This document shows, in pieces, positions 27,595-34,277 of a stretch of DNA of 64,000 nt. Location: contig CAYYFE010000005.1 of the NCBI GenBank assembly GCA_964471115.1, positions 1 to 64,000 on the forward strand, written 5' to 3'. Under the pieces are notes generated by a model. The model was not told where the DNA came from and ran no database searches. It was given only the letters and a program-made list of their open reading frames with translations. Position 1 is the first letter of the stretch. Every line of letters begins with the position of its first letter. This DNA comes from SYFT01 sp964471115 (GTDB taxonomy: Bacteria; Acidobacteriota; Vicinamibacteria; Vicinamibacterales; SCN-69-37). The translations under genes were made by a program, and so were the position numbers.

Positions 27595-29552
27595 TTCGAT
27601 GGCTGCCGGCGCAGATCCGGCTGCTGTCGTTTTTCTCGAACTTCATCCTGCTCGCCAGCTTCCTCGGCATCGGGCTCGGGTGCCTCCTGGCACCCACCCG
27701 AAGCCGGCTGTTTGCCTGGTTCCCCGCCGTCCTTGCGCTGATCGTCTTCGGGGTGTGGGCCGTGCAGATTGAAGTCGCCGTGCAGGCCAGCGGCGCGATC
27801 TACTTCACCTCGGGCACGGATGAGCCCGTGGTCGCCATCGAAAGCGTGTACCTGCTGCCCGCGATCTTCTTCGTGGTCGTGGCGCTGTTCGCCGCGCTGG
27901 CCGAACGCATGGGCCGCGAGATGGCCACACTGCCGTCGATTCGCGGCTACCTGTGGAACGTATTCGGCAGCCTGCTGGGCGTGATCGCGCTGGGCGTCAT
28001 GTCGTGGTCGCAGTGGCCGCCGCAGGTGTGGTTCGGCATCGCCGGTCTGGTGGCCCTGCCCTTCCTGCTGACGCCGGATCCCGGGCAGCAGGCGCCGCCC
28101 GCGTGGCTCCGCTGGTCGGGCGTCGCGCTCAACGGCGCGGCGATCGTCCTGATTGCAGTGATGGCGACCCACACGTTGTGGTCGCCGTACTACAAGGTGC
28201 TGGTCCGCCAGGACGGGACCGACACGGTCGTGGAGGTCAACAACATCTTCCACCAGTCGATGGCGCCGCTCGACCACAAGGAGTACTTCTACCAGTGGCC
28301 CTACGCCGTCTTCGGTGACACCTTCGACGACGTTCTGATCATCGGTGCGGGCTCGGGCACCGACGTCACCGCGGCCCTGCGGCACGGGGCCAAGTCCGTG
28401 GATGCGGTCGAAATCGATCCCGTGATCATCCGGCTCGGCCGCCAGCTCCACCCGGACCGGCCCTACGACGACCCGCGGCTGCGCGTCATCAATGATGATG
28501 GCCGGCACTTCCTGAGGACGACCGAGAAGAAGTACGACCTGATCGTGTATGCGCTCATCGATTCGCTGACGCTGCAGTCGGGATTTTCGGGTGTGCGGCT
28601 CGAAAGCTACATGTTCACCGAGGAGGCGTTCGAGGCGGTGCGGGATCGGCTCAAGCCGAACGGCTTGATGGTCATGTACAACTACTTCCGCGAGGACTGG
28701 CTGGTGGACCGGCTGGCCAACACGGCGGCGCGCGTGTTCGAGCAGGAACCATGGCTGCACGTCCATGCCGCGCGCGCGTACCTGGGTGTGATGCTCGCCG
28801 GGCCGCGCGTGGCGTCCATGCCGGCAGATCCGCCGATCCCGGATCGTGTGACGGCGTTCGGCCAGTCGCACGCGCCCAGTCCGGCCGTCAGACATCAGCG
28901 GGACGCCGCCATCGAGCCGGCCACCGACGACTGGCCGTTCCTCTACCTGCGCGACCGGCACGTCCCGGCCCACTACCTCTGGTCGCTCGCGCTGATCTTC
29001 GGGGCGTCGCTGGCGGTGGTGGTGCCGGTCGTCCGGCGCGCCGGGAGGGGCTGGTCGTGGCAGATGTTCCTGCTTGGCGCCGGCTTCATGATGCTCGAGA
29101 CCAAAGCCATTACCCAGTTCGCCCTGCTGTGGGGATCGACCTGGGTCGTGGCATCGCTGGCGATCACCGGTGTGCTGGTGATGGCCCTGGGTGCCACGAT
29201 CGTCGTGTCGCGGGTCGACATCCGATCACCCTGGGCGGTGGGGGTCGTGTTGCTGGCGTTGCTGGGAGCCAACTACCTGCTGCCGGTCGGCTCTCTCAGT
29301 TTCGACAGCCTCGCCGCCGAATCGCTGGCCCATGCGCTGCTGGGTTTCAGTCCGATCTTCTGCGCCGGCCTGCTGTTCGGGACCGCGATCAAGCGGTCGC
29401 CTTCCCTGCCGCGCGACTACGGCATCAACCTGCTGGGCGCCATGGCCGGGGGCGTGGCCGAGTACATCGCCCTGGTGACCGGCTACAACATCCTGCTGCT
29501 TGTCGTCGCGGCCTGTTACGTGGGAGCGATCGCGCTGAGGCCACGAACGTGA
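27534..29552 (+). CDS. Membrane-embedded spermidine-synthase-like protein
   Basis: 672 residues in three parts: about six hydrophobic segments (1-210), a SpeE-type SAM-binding domain (about 230-400) and about six more hydrophobic segments (470-672). The soluble domain has DVLIIGAGSGTDVTAAL near residue 265, DAVEIDPVI and INDDGRHFLR. The polyamine-site residues of true spermidine synthases are not obvious, so the substrate is open. Such fused proteins are common and uncharacterised in Acidobacteriota. It overlaps the Lnt-like gene by 61 bp. The 39 bp after its stop, before the convergent gene, hold no T-run terminator. Confidence 0.8.
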   Translation: MLALRIAAASFLVLFLEIALIRWLPAQIRLLSFFSNFILLASFLGIGLGCLLAPTRSRLFAWFPAVLALIVFGVWAVQIEVAVQASGAIYFTSGTDEPVVAIESVYLLPAIFFVVVALFAALAERMGREMATLPSIRGYLWNVFGSLLGVIALGVMSWSQWPPQVWFGIAGLVALPFLLTPDPGQQAPPAWLRWSGVALNGAAIVLIAVMATHTLWSPYYKVLVRQDGTDTVVEVNNIFHQSMAPLDHKEYFYQWPYAVFGDTFDDVLIIGAGSGTDVTAALRHGAKSVDAVEIDPVIIRLGRQLHPDRPYDDPRLRVINDDGRHFLRTTEKKYDLIVYALIDSLTLQSGFSGVRLESYMFTEEAFEAVRDRLKPNGLMVMYNYFREDWLVDRLANTAARVFEQEPWLHVHAARAYLGVMLAGPRVASMPADPPIPDRVTAFGQSHAPSPAVRHQRDAAIEPATDDWPFLYLRDRHVPAHYLWSLALIFGASLAVVVPVVRRAGRGWSWQMFLLGAGFMMLETKAITQFALLWGSTWVVASLAITGVLVMALGATIVVSRVDIRSPWAVGVVLLALLGANYLLPVGSLSFDSLAAESLAHALLGFSPIFCAGLLFGTAIKRSPSLPRDYGINLLGAMAGGVAEYIALVTGYNILLLVVAACYVGAIALRPRT

Positions 29553-29591
29553 GGTCGCGTGGCCACGGTGATCACAGGGCCGCAGTGCCGG

Positions 29592-30449
29592 TCACCGGAC
29601 CCGCAGGCCCAGGGTGAGTAGCGGACCACCCCAGCGGGTGATGGTCAACGATTGCCCGTGGATGGCCGAAGCGATTCGTGTTTCCGGTATCGGAAACATC
29701 ATCGACTCGGCGTCGATCAGTTCCACGCGGACCGGGATGCGACCGGGTCCGGTTGACCACTGCGCGCCGGCAGTCAGCGACAGACGGGCGCCGACGTCCA
29801 CCCCCAGTTCGAGCCCGCCGGTGAGTCCCACGCGCCACGAGTCCTCCAGCCGGAGCCGCACGCGGGCCTCTTCGTAGAACAGGGTCGAGTGTCCGCCGAG
29901 GTGGAACTCGTAGAACGACAGCGGCTCGATCCAACCAGCCGCGCGGCTGACCATCGCGCCACCGGCCAGCGTGAGGGTGACGGTTCCAGTCCGCGGCCGC
30001 CACACGCCATTGGCCGCCAGGCGCCAATCGGTGAGCCGGCCCCGCAACGAGCCGCCGTCGAGGGTCTGGTCGTACAGGTACGCACGCTCCACGTAATCGG
30101 GCGGCTGGCGCGCCAGGTACTGCAGCGTCACGTGTTGTGCGGACGCCGGCCCGGTCAACGGTGATTGGCGACGACCGAGCACAATCTGCGCTCCGAAACG
30201 CCTGGTGGCCAACCACGTCAGACCGACGTCCCAGTCACCGAAGTCGTCTGCGTCAAGGCGCAGCTGTTGGCGCGCCTGGCTGGCCACACGGGTGCCGCCC
30301 GCCAGCTCAGGCTGGTAGTCGGCGGAGAAGCTGACGTGTGCCGGGCGGGCCGGCAGCACCAGATGCGCGGACACTTCCACCGACGGTTGCGCCCGGGCGG
30401 TCGTGGCCACGCAGACGAGGGACATCAGGACCATGGCGCTGCGGGTCAT
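29592..30449 (-). CDS. Putative outer-membrane beta-barrel protein, hypothetical
   Basis: 285 residues with a Sec leader (MTRSAMVLMSLVCVATTARAQP). The rest is a series of alternating polar/hydrophobic strands ending in aromatic or hydrophobic residues (WDVGLTWLATRRFGAQIVLG, AHLVLPARPAHVSFSADYQ), finishing with GPLLTLGLRVR, like a small barrel. I do not recognise a family. The start is chosen at the leader; the frame is open 48 codons upstream through low-complexity sequence. The 213 bp between this gene and the cytochrome gene are GC-rich and show nothing besides the cytochrome promoter. Confidence 0.55.
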   Translation of the reverse strand: MTRSAMVLMSLVCVATTARAQPSVEVSAHLVLPARPAHVSFSADYQPELAGGTRVASQARQQLRLDADDFGDWDVGLTWLATRRFGAQIVLGRRQSPLTGPASAQHVTLQYLARQPPDYVERAYLYDQTLDGGSLRGRLTDWRLAANGVWRPRTGTVTLTLAGGAMVSRAAGWIEPLSFYEFHLGGHSTLFYEEARVRLRLEDSWRVGLTGGLELGVDVGARLSLTAGAQWSTGPGRIPVRVELIDAESMMFPIPETRIASAIHGQSLTITRWGGPLLTLGLRVR

Positions 30450-30649
30450 TCTTGACTCTGGTGACGCACATCGGATGCCAACGCGTGGGCGCGGCCTTGC
30501 CGGCGGCGCCCGCTCCGCCTCGGCGCGCCGGGCGGAGAGTCCGGCCACCCGGTGCGGGGTCTTCCCCGACGCCACCGGCCTGACCAGCGGCACCGACCCG
30601 GCGATCAGCCTCCGCTCGGCCCGATCCGTTGCCTCCCGCCCGGATCAGG

Positions 30650-30655
30650 CACAAT
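30650..30655 (+). promoter_or_regulatory. -10-like CACAAT before the cytochrome c gene
   Basis: CACAAT ends 7 nt before the ATG at 30663 and no ribosome site is visible. It deviates from TANNNT at the first base. Confidence 0.3.
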
Positions 30656-30662
30656 AGTGCAG

Positions 30663-31043
30663 ATGCGAAAGACGGTTGTGCTTGGAGTGGCGGCCGCAGG
30701 TCTGCTTGCGGCCGTGACGATGAAGATGGATGTGGCCGCGCTCGAGCGGCCGGACGCGGAGACGCAGGCGCAGGCGCCGGCACCTGCCGAGGTGGCCCGC
30801 CTGTATCGGCTGCACTGCCAGCTGTGTCATGGCGTCAACGGCAAGGCCCCGATTCCGGAGATGGCGTTCTTTGAACGCAACTGGAAACACGGCACGTCAT
30901 CGGCGGCGATGGCCAAGGTCATCACCGAAGGCGTGGCGGGCACCCCGATGCTGCCGTTCAAGGCCAAGTTGAAGCCCGAACAGATCCAGGCGCTTTCGAA
31001 GTACGTGCGCGCCTTCGACCCGAAGCTCCCTCCGGAAAAATGA
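30663..31043 (+). CDS. Exported monohaem cytochrome c
   Basis: 126 residues with a Sec leader (VVLGVAAAGLLAAVTM). One haem-binding motif CQLCH at residues 52-56, with the distal Met probably in GTPMLPFK. The fold is that of small c6/c-class carriers in the periplasm. Its stop overlaps the start of a Gfo/Idh/MocA oxidoreductase gene (ATGA). I infer that it accepts electrons from a sugar dehydrogenase such as the GMC pair at 23717-26013. Confidence 0.85.
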   Translation: MRKTVVLGVAAAGLLAAVTMKMDVAALERPDAETQAQAPAPAEVARLYRLHCQLCHGVNGKAPIPEMAFFERNWKHGTSSAAMAKVITEGVAGTPMLPFKAKLKPEQIQALSKYVRAFDPKLPPEK

Positions 31044-32182
31044 CCGACATCAACGTCGCCCTCATCGGCTACGCCTTCATGGGCCGGGCGCACAGCAACG
31101 CGTACCGGCAGGTCGGCCCCTTCTTTTCGCCGAAGCTGGCGCCGCGGATGAAGGTCATCTGCGGGCGATCGGCGGCCGGTGTTGAAGCGGCGCGCCGGAC
31201 ACTGGGGTGGGAGGAAGCCGCCACAGACTGGCGCCAGGTCATCACTCGGGAAGACGTCGATCTGGTGGACATCTGCACGCCCGGCGACAGCCACGCGGAG
31301 ATTGCGATTGCCGCGGCCAGGGCGGGCAAGAACGTGTTCTGCGAGAAGCCGCTCGCCAATTCGCTGCGGGATGCCGAGCGCATGCTGGCTGCCGTGGAGA
31401 AGGCCGGCGTCGCCCACATGATCTGCCACAACTACCGCCGCGCGCCGGCCGTGCAGCTGGCGAAACAGATCATCGCGTCGGGCCAGCTCGGTGAGATTCG
31501 ACACTACCGCGGCACGTACCTGCAGGACTGGATGTCCGATCCGAAGGCGCCCTTCAACTGGCGGCTCGATCGGACCAAGGCCGGCTCAGGCGCGCTGGGC
31601 GACATCGCCTCGCACTCGATCGACCTGGCGCGTTTTCTCGTGGGTGAGATCGCCGAAGTGGCTGCGGACCTCAAGACGTTCGTGACCAAGCGGCCATCGG
31701 GGGACTCGCCGCGTGGCGCGGCTCGATCCCGGAGCCGCGATCGCGAAGTCACGGTCGACGATGCGGCGCAGGCGCTGGTGAGATTCACGAACGGCGCGAT
31801 TGGCACCATCGAGGCGACACGCATGGCGCCGGGCCGCAAGAACTACAACCGGTTCGAGATCAACGGCCTCAAGGGCAGCCTGGCGTTTGATCTGGAGCGG
31901 ATGAACGAACTCGAGGTCTACTTCGAGTCCGACCCGCCGCATCTGAAGGGCTTCCGGACGATCATGGTGACCGAAGGGTCGCATCCGTTCGTCGGCCAGT
32001 GGTGGCCGCCGGGCCACATCATCGGGTACGAGCACACGTTCACGCACACCGTGTACGACCTGCTCGAGGGCATCCGAGTGGGCAAGGTGCCGACGCCCAA
32101 CTTCGCCGACGGCGTGGCCAACCAGCGTGTGCTCGACGCCATGACCCGGGCGGCCAAGTCGCGGCGCTGGGTGAAAGTCTAG
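31040..32182 (+). CDS. Gfo/Idh/MocA family oxidoreductase
   Basis: 380 residues. The NAD(P)-binding N-terminus is VALIGYAFMGRAHSNAY, the catalytic Lys lies in FCEKPLANS, and GALGDIASHSIDLARF carries the conserved His-Asp pair. This family oxidises or reduces sugar hydroxyls; E. coli YcjS is a C3 glucoside dehydrogenase of the group. It is coupled to the cytochrome gene by a 4-bp overlap and faces the sugar isomerase gene. A variable loop near residue 230 is encoded by a perfect 8-bp hairpin (31717-31739). Confidence 0.9.
   Translation: MTDINVALIGYAFMGRAHSNAYRQVGPFFSPKLAPRMKVICGRSAAGVEAARRTLGWEEAATDWRQVITREDVDLVDICTPGDSHAEIAIAAARAGKNVFCEKPLANSLRDAERMLAAVEKAGVAHMICHNYRRAPAVQLAKQIIASGQLGEIRHYRGTYLQDWMSDPKAPFNWRLDRTKAGSGALGDIASHSIDLARFLVGEIAEVAADLKTFVTKRPSGDSPRGAARSRSRDREVTVDDAAQALVRFTNGAIGTIEATRMAPGRKNYNRFEINGLKGSLAFDLERMNELEVYFESDPPHLKGFRTIMVTEGSHPFVGQWWPPGHIIGYEHTFTHTVYDLLEGIRVGKVPTPNFADGVANQRVLDAMTRAAKSRRWVKV
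31717..31739. repeat. Hairpin inside the Gfo/Idh gene
   Basis: CGCGGCTC (31717-31724) and GAGCCGCG (31732-31739) pair perfectly around a 7-nt loop and encode an Arg/Ser-rich loop. It may be a small palindromic insertion or simple GC-rich coincidence. Confidence 0.4.
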
Positions 32183-32190
32183 GCAGACGC

Positions 32191-32260
32191 GGCTACTTGC
32201 CGCTACTAGCCGCCACTTGCCGCTACTTGCCGCCACTTGCCGCCACTTGCCGCCACTTGC
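32191..32260. repeat. Decamer tandem array, copy 1
   Basis: Seven head-to-tail decamers of the type CGCCACTTGC (variants CGCTACTTGC, CGCTACTAGC, GGCTACTTGC), without indels. The array fills the space between the Gfo/Idh stop and the stop codon of the convergent isomerase, which it abuts exactly. A second array occurs at 48831-48908. Confidence 0.9.
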
Positions 32261-33223
32261 TCAAGCCCAGTACGCCTGCCCTCGGGGTTTGCTGATGATC
32301 ATCGGCTTGAGGAAGTCGATGGCCTTCTTCAGGCCTTCATCGGGCGCCATCAGGCTGTCTTCGTGTTCGATGGAGATGACGTGGTCGTAGCCGGCCATGC
32401 GCAGCGCTGAGATGATGTCCTTCCAGACCAGGGCGTCGTTGCCGAAGCCGACGGTGCGGAAGATCCACGACCGTTCACTCTCGCGGGTGTAGTTCTTCGA
32501 GTCGAGTACGCCGTTGGCGCGGGTGTTGGCCACGTCGACGCGGCAGTCCTTGGCGTGGACGTGGAAGATGCGGTCGCCCAGCGCCCGGATGGCGGCCACC
32601 GGATCGGCCTGCTGCCAGAACAGGTGGCTGGGATCGAAGTTGCAGCCGATCGTCCGCGGCGCAATGGCCGACAGCCGCAGCATCGATTCAGGGTTGTAGG
32701 CCACGAAGTTCGGGTGCATCTCGATGGCCACACGCACACCGGTCGCCTTGCAGGCGCGCACGGTGTCCGTCCAGTAGGGAATCACCCGCTCCTTCCACTG
32801 CCAGTCCAACGCGGCCGCGAATTCCGGCGGCCAGGGCGACACGATCCAGTTCGGCTGGGTGGCCTTCGGATCACCGCCCGGACATCCGCTGAAGGTAATC
32901 ACCGTCCGGACGTCCAGCTGCTCCGCCAGCTGCACGGTGCGCAGGAACGCCTCATGATGAGCGCGCGCGATCTTGCGGTCCGGGTGCAGCGGATTGCCGT
33001 GGCAACTGAGCGCGCTGATGACCAGCCCTCGTGACTCAACGGCGTCCTTGAACTCCCGCAACCGCCGGGCGCTGCCCAGCAGTTGCGCCGGCTTGCAGTG
33101 CGCATCACCCGGGTACGCGCCGCACCCGATTTCCACCGCGTCAAGCCCGAGCGACGCCACGTAATCGAGCGTCTCTTCGAACGGCTTTTCCCCGAACAGG
33201 ACGGCAAACACCCCAAGCTTCAT
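32261..33223 (-). CDS. Sugar phosphate isomerase/epimerase family protein (AP-endonuclease-2 TIM barrel)
   Basis: 320 residues of the PF01261 TIM barrel. Probable metal ligands lie in VAIEMHPN, CNFDPSH, FHVHAKD and ISIEHED. In E. coli the neighbour pair YcjR/YcjS (this family with a Gfo/Idh protein) handles 3-keto sugars, and I infer a related 3-keto-glycoside isomerase or lyase role here. There is no signal peptide. TATGAT ends 6 nt before the ATG. The octamer array begins 4 bp upstream of that hexamer, so the normal upstream region is replaced by repeats. Confidence 0.88.
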   Translation of the reverse strand: MKLGVFAVLFGEKPFEETLDYVASLGLDAVEIGCGAYPGDAHCKPAQLLGSARRLREFKDAVESRGLVISALSCHGNPLHPDRKIARAHHEAFLRTVQLAEQLDVRTVITFSGCPGGDPKATQPNWIVSPWPPEFAAALDWQWKERVIPYWTDTVRACKATGVRVAIEMHPNFVAYNPESMLRLSAIAPRTIGCNFDPSHLFWQQADPVAAIRALGDRIFHVHAKDCRVDVANTRANGVLDSKNYTRESERSWIFRTVGFGNDALVWKDIISALRMAGYDHVISIEHEDSLMAPDEGLKKAIDFLKPMIISKPRGQAYWA

Positions 33224-33229
33224 GGAGAG

Positions 33230-33235
33230 ATCATA
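33230..33235 (-). promoter_or_regulatory. -10 hexamer TATGAT of the sugar isomerase gene, next to the octamer array
   Basis: TATGAT on the minus strand ends 6 nt before the ATG at 33223 (leaderless arrangement). The whole -35 region and beyond is octamer repeat. Confidence 0.5.
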
Positions 33236-33239
33236 GCTC

Positions 33240-33383
33240 GTGGGCTGGTGGGTTCGTGGGCTCGTGGGCTCGTGGGTTCGTGGGTTCGTGGGCTGGTGGG
33301 TTCGTGGGCTCGTGGGCTCGTGGGTTAGTGGGCTGGTGGGTTCGTGGGTTCGTGGGTTCGTGGGCTCGTGGGTTAGTGGGCGG
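33240..33383 (+). repeat. Octamer tandem array, forward orientation (left flank of the four-helix-bundle gene)
   Basis: Seventeen uninterrupted octamers GTGGGTTC / GTGGGCTC / GTGGGCTG / GTGGGTTA plus one degenerate copy, with no indels. The variants follow a higher-order pattern of five to six units. A matching array in the opposite orientation lies at 33841-33903. Confidence 0.95.
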
Positions 33384-33434
33384 TCAGCGAAGGTGGGTGC
33401 GCTCATGGCATAGCGGTTGCTTGGTCGGCTGGGC

Positions 33435-33812
33435 ATGGACAGGACACGTGTTCGTGAGCTCGAAGCGACGACCCGCAAGCTGACCATCGACGTCATCAGA
33501 CTCAGTCGATCGGCGGGCCGGGATCCCAGCCTGTGGCCGGTGCTCACGCAGCTCGTTCGTGCGGCCGGCAGCGTGAGCGCCAACCACCTGGCCGTCAGTG
33601 GTGCGCGATCCGGCCGCGAGTTCTTCGCGAAGCTCTGTATTGTTCATGAGGAGGCTGCCGAAACGGCTCATTGGCTGTCAATCTTGGTTGAACTCGATGG
33701 CTGCGCGCCTTGGGCTGAAAGAGCAGAGTGCCTGCTTGAAGAGGCGCAGCGGCTCAGGAACTTCTTCAGCCGCGCGCGCGCAACGACGCGACAGGGTCTG
33801 GGTATTCGCTGA
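33435..33812 (+). CDS. Four-helix-bundle protein (23S rRNA intervening-sequence/S23 family)
   Basis: 125 residues, all helical, without a signal peptide. The core AAGSVSANHLAVSGARSGREF followed by AKLCIVHEEAAETAHWL is the signature of the four-helix-bundle family TIGR02436, known from 23S rRNA intervening sequences and from the Avd accessory protein of diversity-generating retroelements. No reverse transcriptase or rRNA is near. The ATG at 33435 gives the family's usual length; no Shine-Dalgarno is seen. Octamer arrays in opposite orientation flank it, so gene plus arrays form a discrete 664-bp unit. Base and codon use resemble the neighbours but are slightly less GC-rich. Confidence 0.85.
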   Translation: MDRTRVRELEATTRKLTIDVIRLSRSAGRDPSLWPVLTQLVRAAGSVSANHLAVSGARSGREFFAKLCIVHEEAAETAHWLSILVELDGCAPWAERAECLLEEAQRLRNFFSRARATTRQGLGIR

Positions 33813-33840
33813 CCCACTCCATTGCCCGCGGGGGCCGTCA

Positions 33841-33903
33841 TTACCCACGAGCCCACCAACCCACGAACCCACCAACCCACGAGCCACGAGCCCACCAGCC
33901 AAC
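33841..33903 (-). repeat. Octamer tandem array, reverse orientation (right flank of the four-helix-bundle gene)
   Basis: Eight units of the complement of GTGGGTTC (CAACCCAC, GAGCCCAC, GAACCCAC; one unit is 7 bp). Its orientation is opposite to the left array, so the two together form long imperfect terminal inverted repeats around the four-helix-bundle gene. Confidence 0.92.
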
Positions 33904-33956
33904 CTTTCCCCGCCGACCCTCGTCTCATACATCGAAGCTTTAGGGACAGACCTCTT

Positions 33957-34277
33957 ATGCCAACCATCCCCCAGGGCACACTCGACCTGCTCATCCTCCA
34001 GGCCCTCTCGCGCAAGTCCATGCATGGGTATGCCATCGCCCGCTGGATCGAGGCGTCCACCGACGACCTGCTCGCCGTCCAGGAAGGCGCCCTGTACCCG
34101 GCGTTGAGCCGGCTCCAGACCAAGGGCTGGATCAAGGCCGCCTGGGCCGTCTCGGAACTGAACAAGCAGATCAAGGTGTACGACCTGACGCCGAAGGGCC
34201 GGCTTGAACTGCGGCGCCGGACCGAAGGCTGGATGAGTCTGGCCCGGGCCATGACCAAGGTGTTCAACGCGCGATGA
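33957..34277 (+). CDS. PadR-family transcriptional regulator
   Basis: 106 residues of PadR winged helix: GTLDLLILQAL, MHGYAIARWIE, QEGALYPALSRLQTKGWI and YDLTPKGRLEL. The C-terminal dimer helix is short, as in the subgroup paired with ADOP permeases. It overlaps the first permease gene by 4 bp (ATGA), so it probably controls its own permease operon. The start ATG follows an AGGGA about 12 nt upstream. Confidence 0.92.
   Translation: MPTIPQGTLDLLILQALSRKSMHGYAIARWIEASTDDLLAVQEGALYPALSRLQTKGWIKAAWAVSELNKQIKVYDLTPKGRLELRRRTEGWMSLARAMTKVFNAR

Noticed and set aside
32191..32260. Decamer arrays as CRISPR.
   Set aside because: Units are contiguous 10-mers without unique spacers, and no cas gene is present.
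33240..33383. Octamer array as a coding region (VGSWARGLVGSW-like peptides) or as a CRISPR array.
   Set aside because: The peptides are a reading of an 8-bp repeat in three frames, and there are no spacers between units.
33435..33812. Diversity-generating retroelement around the four-helix-bundle (Avd-like) protein.
   Set aside because: No reverse transcriptase, template repeat or variable repeat was found within the window.
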